DNA from: CBDANO01 sp965197665
GTDB lineage: Bacteria; Chloroflexota; Dehalococcoidia; Lucifugimonadales; UBA3495
DNA: 64,000 nucleotides
Assembly (NCBI GenBank): GCA_965197665.1
Contig: CBDANO010000001.1
Location: forward strand, 62,001 to 126,000
Direction of reading: 5' to 3'
Position 1 is the stretch's first letter; every line of letters begins with the position of its first letter. Below, piece by piece: positions 50,952-59,327 of the stretch. The translations under genes and the position numbers were made by a program. A model generated the notes under the pieces. That model worked only from the letters and a program-made list of their open reading frames with translations, ran no database searches and was not told the DNA's origin.

Positions 50952-52300
50952 GACCAGAAAGCAAGGGTGCCAGCGGCAATCTCCCGGGGCCCTTCGGACC
51001 CTGAGGCCTGTAGAACGAATACCCGGTCCCCGGTGGGGGTTTGACCGTTGCGCCGCCCCGGCGCTGATTCGACTTTCCCGGCAACGACCAACTGGGTACC
51101 GTCAGGGGACCAGGGCGAATGAGAATAGGCGTATTGATCGAAGAAGACCAGCATTGTGAAGGCGTCGTTAGAGGGCCGAAATCGGAACAAAGACTTGGCA
51201 TCCTCCCCCGTCCGATCCGCAACCACCCATTCGAAGGTCTGGTTCTCTCTGTCCACCTCAACCCAGGCGAGCCTGTCTCCCGCCGGCGCCCAGAAAAAAG
51301 CCAGTATGGAGCCTTCGGCGATAGTCCGGACCCCCTCTCCGTCAGCGGAGATTACCGCCAGCCGCCGGTAGAACGGGGCCGTGTCACCGTCCTGGTCGCC
51401 CACCGCCAACTCCCTACCATCCGGAGACCATGCAAACGCCGACAACAGCCCCACATCCGCCAGCGCGAGGCCGTCGCTTTCCTCGGCTATGCCACTCACA
51501 AACAGTCCGGCCCCGGACCCGTCTTCTTGCCGGACTTCTTGGATGTACGCAAACCTATTGCCGTCGGGAGAAAGGGCCGGGGCCCGGAACGCCGCCGTGG
51601 TAACGCGGATTGTTTCCGCCGCTTGGGCAAAGGGCTTGTGGGCCAGCTTTACCTCAGTCCTGGTGTGGATGAGCAGTGAGTTGCTGTCCTTAGCCCAGTG
51701 AAAGTAAAGGGGCGCTCCTCCGTCTACCATAACCGGCTTTTCGACCCCTGCCGAGTCGCCAACGAATAGAACCAGTCCGCCCTGGGTCGGCGCAATGAAA
51801 GCCAGTTGGCTGCTGTCGGGCGACCAGTAGACGTAATGGGGCGCTCCTCTAGCCACCAGCCCATTGGTTTCATTCGTGTGGATGGTCATGGTACGGGAGG
51901 TAGTGGGGTCGATCAGCTGGATGGCGGCGCTAGAGCGGCCGCCGGACTCCTCAATCTTGGAAATCGCGATCCGTGTCCCGTCAGGCGACCAAGTCGGCCA
52001 AGCGTAGTTGTTTTCCAACTCCAAAGGCCGCGCGGATAGGCTGCCGGCCGCCCCGGCCGATGCTTGCATCCCCCCGGTGAGCCGGCGCGAGTCGGTACCG
52101 TCCGGCTTGATGGTAAACAAGTCTCCCGTGGGGCTAACGAAGGCTATGCGGTTCACGTTCTCTTCCGGTACGCTTCCGGCAGACGCGGCGGACTCGTCGA
52201 TATCCTCTTGGCCCGCAGGATTCGTAGGCTCAGCCATCCCTTGGCAAGCCGCCAATACCAACACCACGGCCATGGCAGAGACCCAGAGCTTCTGCGGCAT
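50942..52300 (-). CDS. PD40/TolB-like beta-propeller lipoprotein
   Basis: 452 residues with lipobox VLAAC (Cys about residue 19). At least six WD40-like/PD40 blades are visible through repeated SPDG motifs: WSPDGTRIAISK, WSPDSSQLAFIA, LSPDGNRFAYIQ, WSPDGRELAVGD, WAPAGDRLAWVE and WSPDGTQLVVAG. An extracytoplasmic protein-interaction scaffold is likely. First gene of the propeller-lipoprotein-exporter transcript. Confidence 0.85.
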   Translation of the reverse strand: MPQKLWVSAMAVVLVLAACQGMAEPTNPAGQEDIDESAASAGSVPEENVNRIAFVSPTGDLFTIKPDGTDSRRLTGGMQASAGAAGSLSARPLELENNYAWPTWSPDGTRIAISKIEESGGRSSAAIQLIDPTTSRTMTIHTNETNGLVARGAPHYVYWSPDSSQLAFIAPTQGGLVLFVGDSAGVEKPVMVDGGAPLYFHWAKDSNSLLIHTRTEVKLAHKPFAQAAETIRVTTAAFRAPALSPDGNRFAYIQEVRQEDGSGAGLFVSGIAEESDGLALADVGLLSAFAWSPDGRELAVGDQDGDTAPFYRRLAVISADGEGVRTIAEGSILAFFWAPAGDRLAWVEVDRENQTFEWVVADRTGEDAKSLFRFRPSNDAFTMLVFFDQYAYSHSPWSPDGTQLVVAGKVESAPGRRNGQTPTGDRVFVLQASGSEGPREIAAGTLAFWSWN

Positions 52301-52407
52301 GTTTCACTGCACTCTACCGGCCCAACCTCCCCGTGGCCCCAGCGTTATCCCACTCGCGGCCGGCCGCCCAAGCATACCACCCGGTCAATAGTGTAGCAAC
52401 AAACGCA

Positions 52408-52569
52408 TTATCCCCAATACGGCGCCCCTGGATTACACGATGATAAACCTAGCCTCATTTGTGAATAACTTCTATAGAGCGTGGATAAACCGCCACTTTG
52501 TCGACACGCTACTATACTTCAACCCCTCTTCTAGGCTGCACCCGGACCACTGCCGGTGATTTATCCACA
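52408..52569. other. DnaA-box cluster, candidate replication origin
   Basis: Four DnaA-box-like 9-mers within 162 bp: TTATCCCCA (52408-52416), TGTGAATAA (52460-52468, inverted TTATTCACA), CGTGGATAA (52480-52488, inverted TTATCCACG) and TTATCCACA (52561-52569, perfect consensus). The intervening DNA is clearly more AT-rich than the surroundings. The gap 52301-52707 lies between divergent transcripts. No dnaA or dnaN is nearby, so it could instead be a DnaA-regulated promoter region for obgE. Confidence 0.5.
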
Positions 52570-52707
52570 CAGGCCCACAGATTACACACACACGCCCAGG
52601 AACCTTCCATGCTAGAATGAGGATAATCAACGGAAGCCGCCCCTAGCCGGCAATGACAGTATCCTCGTTATCAACGGGCTTATTACCGTTATTCCTAGTA
52701 CAACTAA

Positions 52708-54009
52708 ATGATTGATACAGTTAGAATCAATGTAAAAGCCGGTAACGGTGGCAATGGTTGCGTCAGCTTCCTTACTGAAAAGTATCAGCCAAAGGGCGGG
52801 CCCAACGGCGGAGACGGCGGGCATGGCGGAAGCGCCTACCTTCAGGGGGACCCCTCTTTGAACACTCTCTTGCACCTGAAGCTAAATAGCACTATCTATT
52901 GCGCCAAGGGCGGCCACGGCAAGGGTAAGGGCAAGCGGGGCGCCGACGGAGCATCGACCGTCATTTCGGTCCCGCTTGGAACCGAGGTCTCATTGATGGC
53001 GGCTCGCGGCGCCCGTACATTTCTGGTTGATGTTGTTGACGCTGCGCCTCACCTGGTTGCCCGCGGCGGCCGTGGCGGGTGGGGCAACGCTCACTACGTT
53101 TCATCCACCAACCAAGAGCCGGTGCTGGCTCAACGAGGGGAACGCGGCGAGTACGTTGTCCTTTTCTTGGAGCTCAAGCTCCTAGCCGACGTGGGGCTTT
53201 TGGCCCGCCCCAACGCGGGAAAGTCTACGCTTATCTCCCGGTGCTCGGCGGCCAAGCCGCGTGTGGCGGATTATCCGTTCACTACCGTCGAACCGGTTCT
53301 CGGTGTCGTGTCGCACCGAGGTCAGGACTTTGTAATGATGGAGGTGCCAGGCTTGCTGGAAGGCGCCTCCCGCGGGATTGGGCTGGGCCAGCAATTTCTA
53401 CGCCATGCGGAGCGGGCACGGATATACGTCTACGTTATTGACGGCATGTCTGAAGACCCGGGTACCGATTTGCTCATGCTGCATAATGAGCTTCTACAGT
53501 TTAATCCTGAGTTGGCTGGCAAGCGGCGTGTCATCGCGGTCAATAAAGTCGACGTCACCGAGGTCCGGGAGCAAAAAGGGTACATCGAGGATACGCTGAG
53601 GCGGGTAATGGCGGAGATCGACCGGCAAGACGGCGAAGGAGACGTTGACCCGCCCCTATTTATCTCGGCGGTTACTGGGGAAGGACTGCGAGAGTTGCTG
53701 GACCGGGTCGTCGGGATGTTGACGGCGGTGTCAGCGGAAGACCAGCCGGCAGTCCAAGCGGTCAAGGCACAGCCGCTGCCTCCTCGAGGGACGGCTGCCG
53801 AGGAGGTATACAAGCGAAACGGGGTCTTCGTCGTGGAGTCGGAGCCGCTGGAACGTCTGGCGGCTCTTGCCGACACCAGGGACCAGCGAGTAATTCTCCA
53901 GCTTTGGCGGGAAATGACCAAATTAGGGATAGCGCGGCAGCTTACCGACGCCGGCATCTTGGCCGGTGACACCATACGCATCGGACGGGTTGAGGTTGAG
54001 TGGTTCTAA
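52708..54009 (+). CDS. obgE: GTPase Obg/CgtA
   Basis: 433 residues. N-terminal glycine-rich Obg domain (KAGNGGNGCVSFLTEKY; GGPNGGDGGHGG; GRGGWGNAHYVSSTNQEP), central G domain with G1 LARPNAGKSTLI, switch PFTTVEPVLG, G3 MEVPGLLEGAS, G4 NKVD, and a C-terminal OCT domain (VFVVESEPLERLAALAD). Functions in late 50S ribosome assembly and stringent response. Usual G1 context is GxPNxGKST; here Arg precedes Pro. It overlaps nothing, and nadD-pyrE follows after 1 bp. Confidence 0.96.
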   Translation: MIDTVRINVKAGNGGNGCVSFLTEKYQPKGGPNGGDGGHGGSAYLQGDPSLNTLLHLKLNSTIYCAKGGHGKGKGKRGADGASTVISVPLGTEVSLMAARGARTFLVDVVDAAPHLVARGGRGGWGNAHYVSSTNQEPVLAQRGERGEYVVLFLELKLLADVGLLARPNAGKSTLISRCSAAKPRVADYPFTTVEPVLGVVSHRGQDFVMMEVPGLLEGASRGIGLGQQFLRHAERARIYVYVIDGMSEDPGTDLLMLHNELLQFNPELAGKRRVIAVNKVDVTEVREQKGYIEDTLRRVMAEIDRQDGEGDVDPPLFISAVTGEGLRELLDRVVGMLTAVSAEDQPAVQAVKAQPLPPRGTAAEEVYKRNGVFVVESEPLERLAALADTRDQRVILQLWREMTKLGIARQLTDAGILAGDTIRIGRVEVEWF

Positions 54010-54010
54010 C

Positions 54011-55231
54011 GTGCGGGTAGGTGTTTTGGGGGGAACCTTCGACCCGGTGCACCTTGGGCACTTGTTGATGGCCGAGGAGGTGCGGTTGCAGCTCCGGTTG
54101 GACCGCGTCCTCTTCCTACCCGCTGGGCAACCGTGGTTGAAAGAAGGCCAACCCCTTAGCGACCGGGATCACCGGGTGGAAATGGTTCGGCTGGCGATAG
54201 CGTCGAACCCCTATTTTGAGATATGCCTGGAAGAAGTCCAACGGCCCGGCCCAACCTACTCCATAGAGACCATAGAAGCGCTTCAGCGGCGCGGAGAGCC
54301 GGAGGGCAGGCTTTTCTTCATACTGGGCACCGACGCCATGGCGCTTTTCCACCGGTGGAAAGAGCCGGAGCGGTTGTTGGAGATGTGCGAGTGGGTGGTG
54401 GTGCAACGCCCGGGATGCGCGGACTTCGACTTGGCGGCTTTTGCGGCCCGCTACCCCCTAGCGCCCGACAGAGTCAAGGTATTGACGATGCCCCCCATCG
54501 GCGTGAGCGGCACCGAGATTCGCCGGCGAGCCGCGCACGGCCTGTCGATGCGCTATCAAGTGCCCGACCCGGTGGCGGCGTATATAGAGGGCCAGGGACT
54601 GTACTCGTCCAGTCAAACCTCCGTCCCGCCCACTAGCAAGGCTGGTGGGACCCCACAGGATATAGCCAGGCGGCTGCTGGACGTTGCGCTGGAGCGCGGC
54701 GCTCTGAAGTACGGAGAATTCACCCTGAGTTCGGGCAAGCAGAGCAGCTACTACTTTGATGGACGATTGCTTAGCCTGGACCCCGAGGGCGCCGAACTCA
54801 TTGCCGGAGCGTTGCTCCCCATATTGCGGGATGCGGGAGTCGAGGCAGTGGGCGGGCCTACTTTGGGCGCCGATCCTATCGTGGCGGTCGTAGCGGTAAC
54901 CAGCCGCCGGGCGGGTAATGAGATTTCGGCGTTTATTGTCAGGAAAGAAGTCAAGTCCCACGGCACGGGGCAAGCCATTGAGGGGCCACTGCCGCCCGGC
55001 AGCTCAGTCGCTATAGTAGACGACGTATGCACCACCGGTGGGGCTTTGTTCCACGCTATCACCGCAGCCGAAGGACTGGGCTGTACGGTGGTCAAGGTCG
55101 CGGCGGTACTGGACCGGAGAGAAGGGGGGTCGGAAGAGCTGCTGAGGAGAGGATATGACTTCGTCTCTCTCATGGCGGCCAACCCCGACGGCACTGTGGG
55201 GGTCACCAGCCCCGGCGGGCCGGACGTTTAA
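54011..55231 (+). CDS. Bifunctional NadD-PyrE fusion: nicotinate-nucleotide adenylyltransferase / orotate phosphoribosyltransferase
   Basis: 406 residues from GTG 54011. Residues 1-195 are NadD: GGTFDPVHLGHL (HxGH), FFILGTDAMALFHRW, VSGTEIRRR and RYQVPDPVAAYI. A linker of about 20 residues (SSSQTSVPPTSKAGG) follows. Residues 215-406 are PyrE: FTLSSGKQSSYYFDGR, GGPTLGADPI, FIVRKEVKSHG and the PRPP motif VAIVDDVCTTGGAL. Both catalytic cores look intact and the frame has no interruption. NAD synthesis and UMP synthesis are joined in one chain, both using phosphoribosyl-type substrates. Obg-NadD adjacency is common; the PyrE fusion is not. Confidence 0.92.
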   Translation: MRVGVLGGTFDPVHLGHLLMAEEVRLQLRLDRVLFLPAGQPWLKEGQPLSDRDHRVEMVRLAIASNPYFEICLEEVQRPGPTYSIETIEALQRRGEPEGRLFFILGTDAMALFHRWKEPERLLEMCEWVVVQRPGCADFDLAAFAARYPLAPDRVKVLTMPPIGVSGTEIRRRAAHGLSMRYQVPDPVAAYIEGQGLYSSSQTSVPPTSKAGGTPQDIARRLLDVALERGALKYGEFTLSSGKQSSYYFDGRLLSLDPEGAELIAGALLPILRDAGVEAVGGPTLGADPIVAVVAVTSRRAGNEISAFIVRKEVKSHGTGQAIEGPLPPGSSVAIVDDVCTTGGALFHAITAAEGLGCTVVKVAAVLDRREGGSEELLRRGYDFVSLMAANPDGTVGVTSPGGPDV

Positions 55232-55241
55232 GAAGGCGGTG

Positions 55242-56327
55242 TTACTCCTGGCCCGGCCCAAACAGTTGAGGCAGGTCCACCACTTCCGCCCAACCGGATT
55301 CCTCCGATTCCAACTGCAACCTGGTACCCGCTACCCCGTGTTTGGCCCTCACGTAGCCCAAGCCGATGGTTTCCCCCGTTGACGGTAGGACGGCTATGGA
55401 GGTGACCTTGCCCACCGCCTTACCGGCGGTTTGGAGAACCGCGCCCGGAGCAACGGAGACCCCCGGGGAGAACGACAGCCGCACCAAGTACTTCTGGACT
55501 TTCTGATAGGTGTCCAAGCGAGCTATTACCTCTTGCCCGATGTAGCACCCTTTGGTGAAGTCTATCGAGCCGATAAGACCGGCTTCCAAAGGATTGTAGC
55601 CGTCGCCCATCTCCAGTCCGTGGACCGGTAGGCCGCGCTCCACTCTGAGGGCCTGGTATGCTTCCGCCCCCATAGGGGCTGCCCCCGCTGCGAGGATTTG
55701 CTCCCAGGCCTGGGACGCCGCTTCGGCGGGCCCAACCACGTAGTAGCCCGGCAATCCGGAAAGGGTCACCGCGGCGATGCGCGTCGAGCGTCCATGCCAA
55801 TCCAATTCAACGCTGTGGTATAGCTCCAGGGTTGGCAAATCGGTACCCAGCGCCCTTTCCAAACAAGCCCGGCTACCGGGACCCCAAACGGCCAATGCGG
55901 TAGTCGCCGGAGACACGTCCTCGACGGTCAGGTCCTCCATGATGGTGTACTTGTCGAGAAATTGGACCACAGGCTCCTGCAGCCCCGGGCTGGTGAGGAG
56001 CAACAAGTGGTCGCCGGCGTGGAGTACCGTGATAACGTCCAGGATCCGGCCCCGGTCCGTGGTGAGGATCGTCGGGGCGCCTTGGCCAGGCTGGAGGTCG
56101 ATGACCTTGTTGGTGGACAGCCGGTTGAGAAGGTCAAGAGCGTCGGCCCCGGTGGCTTTGAGGCGGCCCAGGTAAGACGCATCTTGAACGGCGGCGGCTG
56201 TAGTGGCGGCAAGGTATTCTGCCGCAGTATCGCTGTAAGCCGCCGGCAACTGCCATCCGCGGCTATCTTGGAGGGAAGAGGCGGTCCCGGCAGCGGCGGA
56301 GTGCAGTGGTGAGTGTTGCAGGGCCAT
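55242..56327 (-). CDS. ygfZ: YgfZ/IBA57-like folate-binding protein
   Basis: 361 residues with GcvT-like fold. The family hallmark KGCYIGQEVIARLDT is present, with the conserved Cys. RVERGLPVHGLEMGDGYNPLEAGL resembles GcvT, from which the family derives. YgfZ/IBA57 proteins help mature [4Fe-4S] proteins with A-type carriers. The erpA gene lies just upstream on the same strand, but a terminator stands between them. Ends 10 bp from the nadD-pyrE stop (convergent). Confidence 0.9.
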   Translation of the reverse strand: MALQHSPLHSAAAGTASSLQDSRGWQLPAAYSDTAAEYLAATTAAAVQDASYLGRLKATGADALDLLNRLSTNKVIDLQPGQGAPTILTTDRGRILDVITVLHAGDHLLLLTSPGLQEPVVQFLDKYTIMEDLTVEDVSPATTALAVWGPGSRACLERALGTDLPTLELYHSVELDWHGRSTRIAAVTLSGLPGYYVVGPAEAASQAWEQILAAGAAPMGAEAYQALRVERGLPVHGLEMGDGYNPLEAGLIGSIDFTKGCYIGQEVIARLDTYQKVQKYLVRLSFSPGVSVAPGAVLQTAGKAVGKVTSIAVLPSTGETIGLGYVRAKHGVAGTRLQLESEESGWAEVVDLPQLFGPGQE

Positions 56328-56360
56328 GATTACTCCCGGAATTAGTATATGGGGTCTTGG

Positions 56361-56398
56361 AAGAAAAAAGCGCCGCCTTGGACTGCAGAAGGCGGCGC
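56361..56398 (-). terminator. Rho-independent terminator of erpA
   Basis: Minus strand: GCGCCGCCTT / AAGGCGGCGC 10-bp stem, 9-base loop, then TTTTTT. Located between erpA and ygfZ, so ygfZ probably relies on readthrough or its own promoter. Confidence 0.8.
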
Positions 56399-56422
56399 GA
56401 AGGATTCCTAGCCGTGACTGGT

Positions 56423-56779
56423 CTAAACGCTGAAAGAAGTACCGCAGCCGCAGGTCTTCTTGGCGTTCGGGTTGGAGAACAAGAACCCCTTGCCGTTGAG
56501 GCCGTCGGAGAATTCCAACTCGGTCCCCACCAGGTAGATGTAGCTCTTCTTGTCCACCATTACCTTTACGCCGTGCTGCTCGACGATCTTGTCAGTGGGA
56601 AGCTGTTGGTCCGTGATGGTGAGGTCGTAGGTAAGACCGGAGCAGCCCCCGCCCTTCACCGCAACCCGCAGCCCCACATTTTTCGAAACGCCGTCTTTTT
56701 CAGCGAAGTACTTTATCTTCTCAGCGGCCTTTTCGCTGATCGCCACACCCAACTCTACACCGTCTTGCGTGATTGCCAT
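56423..56779 (-). CDS. erpA: A-type iron-sulfur cluster carrier (ErpA/IscA)
   Basis: 118 residues. The three cluster-binding cysteines are Cys46 (GGGCSGLTYDL), Cys110 and Cys112 (TCGCGTSF). Delivers Fe-S clusters to apo-proteins such as the CoxS and other oxidoreductases. Standard length. It neighbours ygfZ, whose homologue IBA57 works with ISCA proteins in mitochondria. Confidence 0.95.
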   Translation of the reverse strand: MAITQDGVELGVAISEKAAEKIKYFAEKDGVSKNVGLRVAVKGGGCSGLTYDLTITDQQLPTDKIVEQHGVKVMVDKKSYIYLVGTELEFSDGLNGKGFLFSNPNAKKTCGCGTSFSV

Positions 56780-56956
56780 ACTACCCTCGCCACGGAAAGA
56801 AGTATCCGTTCTTAAGAATCAATAGCGCCGGCCCGCTGCCGGCAGGTTAATTCTACGTCCGGCCCGCATCGCCAGTCAAGTAATACAAGTGCCCCGGTCC
56901 GGAGAAGCCCCGGGAGAAACGCCCGGATGATTCGCTGCCTTGCCTTGGCCGTAAGC

Positions 56957-57994
56957 CTAGCTTGCCGGGGGAAGCAAGGCATCTAGGTCAAGGCGCTCTT
57001 GCAGGAGGTTGAGGAAGCGCTCGATCTTGTAGCGGCTGTGCGCGGTGGCCAACTCCGGCAGGCCCCCCAATCTTTCGGCGGTCTGAATCGTGTCTGACTC
57101 GACGAGGATCAGAGGTACACCCCGCTGCATAGCCTCGGCTTTCACGTACTCGATAGGCTCGCCGCCCCCGGTCAATACCAGGCAGCTAACGTCGCACATT
57201 AGGCTCGCCATTTGAATATCCGGACGAGCGGCGCGGGTCACCACCGCTTGTTTGCCGTACCTGCCGAAATAGGTGGCCCCGGAGTCCATGATGTTGCCGC
57301 CGATTAAGAACCGCTCCACCATCGCCCCGGTATCTTCCGGGTCTTGGGCCCACCGGCCGCCCAAGTGGTCCGCCAGCTGCTGCGCGGTCACGCCCATCAT
57401 CCGCCGGTCCTCGGGCAGGGCCCCCAGAAAGGTTAGGCCGCGGCTGGTCAAATCCGCGGCCAGCGTGTCCCTGGCGTGCTGTTGGCGGTGGGCAGTGACC
57501 CCGTTGACTATTACCCCCACCAGCCGATTGCCTAAGGGGTGTGCCGCCGCCGCTACCGAGCTAACGTCCAAGTCCGTCGTGTAGCGGAGCAAGAGCAATA
57601 CCTGCGATTCGAGGGCCAGCGCGAGGTCCTGAAGGAGGGTGGAGGCGGCGCCGTCCGCCAAGGTGAGGTCTGGGCTCTCCACCAACACCAAGTCCTCTCG
57701 CCTAGCCAGTTCACGGACGGCGTCGGGTATATCGCCGGGCGCTACCCTTGCTATCGGGGGATTACCAGGGTCCGGGGAACGCGCTGGCTGCGAAAGGGGG
57801 TCCGCCGGAGAGACGACTTCCTCGAAGAGGCCGCCGGTCAGGAAGGAAACGTCGGGGTCATCTTGCGCCGGCGTAGTGGAAAGCTTGAAGTACGCCGCCT
57901 TGCGGCCCGCCGCCCGGAGGTAGAGCAAGAGGGCGCCGGCAAGACTGGTCTTCCCGGCCCCGGCGCGGTCGCCTACGATCTGTAAAACTGCCAC
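56957..57994 (-). CDS. BioD-like AAA ATPase with DRTGG domain
   Basis: 345 residues. N-terminal P-loop domain with VGDRAGAGKTSLAGAL (Walker A) and DLVLVESPDLTLADG, like the N-terminus of long phosphotransacetylases or dethiobiotin synthetase. The C-terminal 120 residues are DRTGG-like (VERFLIGGNIMDSGATYFGR; DVSCLVLTGGGEPIEYVKAEA). The Pta catalytic domain is absent, so it is probably a regulatory or sensor protein. Function unknown. Confidence 0.8.
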   Translation of the reverse strand: MAVLQIVGDRAGAGKTSLAGALLLYLRAAGRKAAYFKLSTTPAQDDPDVSFLTGGLFEEVVSPADPLSQPARSPDPGNPPIARVAPGDIPDAVRELARREDLVLVESPDLTLADGAASTLLQDLALALESQVLLLLRYTTDLDVSSVAAAAHPLGNRLVGVIVNGVTAHRQQHARDTLAADLTSRGLTFLGALPEDRRMMGVTAQQLADHLGGRWAQDPEDTGAMVERFLIGGNIMDSGATYFGRYGKQAVVTRAARPDIQMASLMCDVSCLVLTGGGEPIEYVKAEAMQRGVPLILVESDTIQTAERLGGLPELATAHSRYKIERFLNLLQERLDLDALLPPAS

Positions 57995-58054
57995 AAGGCC
58001 CCCTCAGGGCAATTATCGGCAGTCATTCTACCACAGGGCACCCGCTCCGCAGGC

Positions 58055-58756
58055 CTACTCCACCACGTCCTTCGCGCCGGTATTGTAGGGGTCGAAGCCC
58101 GCGGGAAAACGGGTAGAGTTGTCCCATTTGGCCAAGGTCAAGTCAGCGCGGTGCAGGCTGGCCCGGTCCAGGTTGGCGCCCCGCAGGTCGGCCGCCACCC
58201 ACATCGAATCGCGGATCATAGCCAGAGTGAAGTCGGTACCGGCCATGGCGGCCCTACTCAAGTCGGTGCCGTTCATGTTCGAGGACTGGAACCGGGCCCC
58301 GGTCAACACGCTGTTTCTTAGGTCCGCTTCGATCATGGTCGCTTGACTAACGTCGGCGCCGGTCAGATCCGCGTTTAGCAGGGACGCCCGCACGAGCCGG
58401 GACCACCGCAGGGTTGCTCCGTTCAGGTTGCAGCGGTTCAGATCTGCCCAATGCAGGTTGACGCTGGTCAAGTTGGCTTGGGAGAGGTTGGCTCCAGGCA
58501 AGGCGGCACGGCCCAGATTGGCGTCGGTAAGGTCGGCGCCCTCCAGGACGGCGCCGGCCAACCGGGCTCGCGGCAGGGCGGTGCCGGCTAAGTTGGCGCC
58601 CCGCAGGTTGGCGTTACGGAGCCGGGCGCCGGTCAAGTCGATTCCGGCCAGGTCCGCGCCCGATAGGTCCAGCACCGTATCCGGGTGCTGCTCTCGCCAT
58701 TGGGCGAAGGCCTCCGGGCCGGACCGGGCCGCTAGTAGATGTTCAGCATCAGCCAC
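58055..58756 (-). CDS. Pentapeptide repeat protein
   Basis: 233 residues made largely of A(D/N)Lxx pentapeptides from about residue 30 to 215 (ADLAGIDLTGARLRNANLRGANLAG and similar), forming a right-handed quadrilateral beta-helix. No signal peptide. Some family members protect gyrase; no evidence for that here. The repeat length corresponds to about 37 pentapeptides. Confidence 0.88.
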   Translation of the reverse strand: MADAEHLLAARSGPEAFAQWREQHPDTVLDLSGADLAGIDLTGARLRNANLRGANLAGTALPRARLAGAVLEGADLTDANLGRAALPGANLSQANLTSVNLHWADLNRCNLNGATLRWSRLVRASLLNADLTGADVSQATMIEADLRNSVLTGARFQSSNMNGTDLSRAAMAGTDFTLAMIRDSMWVAADLRGANLDRASLHRADLTLAKWDNSTRFPAGFDPYNTGAKDVVE

Positions 58757-58811
58757 TTAAAATTGGTCCACGATGGGATCGAGGGCCGGCCCACCCGGGA
58801 CTCCCACAAGA

Positions 58812-58842
58812 ATGCAGCCCGCCATACGGGGCCAGGCTGCAT
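58812..58842 (-). terminator. Hairpin downstream of the selenoprotein gene
   Basis: Minus strand ATGCAGCC ... GGCTGCAT stem with a 15-base loop, followed by TCTTGTGG. Weak U tract; possible terminator. Confidence 0.45.
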
Positions 58843-58866
58843 CCGTTGGTTGGCGGAAGCGGCGGC

Positions 58867-59166
58867 CTAAGAAGCCGCCAGCGCGTCTTCCACTTGGAAG
58901 ATTTTCTCGGCGATGGTCATCTTCAACTCGTTGACCTTGGATAAGTCGGGGAACCCGCCGTCCTCTTTACGGTCGAAAATCTTCTCGCCGTCCAAGTAGA
59001 CCTCCAGACGGCCCTTTCCTTGGGGAGTCAGCTTTAGAGCGATGTCCCCCGGTTGGTCCGAGCGCCAGAACTCCGTCGCCAACCACGTGGCGACCGGATA
59101 GTAGCCTCAAGGCACACAATAAACGATTTCGACGTCTACTTTTCCAAATTCGGCGCCAGCCATCAT
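58867..59166 (-). CDS. SelW/Rdx-family selenoprotein with in-frame UGA (Sec) codon
   Basis: Reading from ATG 59166 (SD TTGAGGA) gives MMAGAEFGKVDVEIVYCVP, then TGA at 59109-59107, then GYYPVATWLATEFWRSD. Continued through UGA the 99 residues match the Rdx (SelW/SelT/SelH) fold: the YCxxU redox motif (Cys17, Sec20), WLATEF helix, GRLEVYLDGEKIFDRKEDGGFPD, and a C-terminal helix. Without recoding only residues after the UGA would be annotated, lacking the active site. A bSECIS-like hairpin follows the UGA. It is probably a thioredoxin-like redox protein. Sequencing error or a stop-interrupted pseudogene are the alternatives. Confidence 0.82.
59072..59098 (-). promoter_or_regulatory. bSECIS-like hairpin for selenocysteine insertion
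   Basis: Eight bases after the UGA, minus-strand TCC-G-GTCGCCA pairs with TGGCGAC-GGA: 10 bp with one bulged G and a 6-base loop CGTGGT. The loop begins 19 bases after UGA and contains G near its start, as bacterial SECIS elements require. Confidence 0.65.
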
Positions 59167-59196
59167 CGTCCTCAACGAAAGAGAGTGGATACTCGA

Positions 59197-59225
59197 AGTG
59201 TAATCACCGGCACTAACATTTGCAA
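59197..59225 (-). promoter_or_regulatory. Possible promoter of the selenoprotein gene
   Basis: Minus strand TTGCAA (59225-59220), 17 bp, TACACT (59202-59197). A start near 59190 leaves a 24-base leader to ATG 59166. Confidence 0.4.
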
Positions 59226-59327
59226 ATTTCCGGGCGCGGCAACCGGGGCCACCGTATCTTATGCCACTGATGAAAGAAGTTACGGAGCAGTCTTTCGGCT
59301 ACACCGCGCCGCCGCGTGTATGCCTGC

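Noticed and set aside
52627..52875. Minus-strand frame over the obgE start
   Set aside because: Overlaps the well-supported Obg N-terminal domain and lacks protein-like features.
58867..59082. 71-residue gene starting at 59082
   Set aside because: It begins within a conserved helix and lacks the redox motif; extending through the UGA gives a complete Rdx protein with a proper start.
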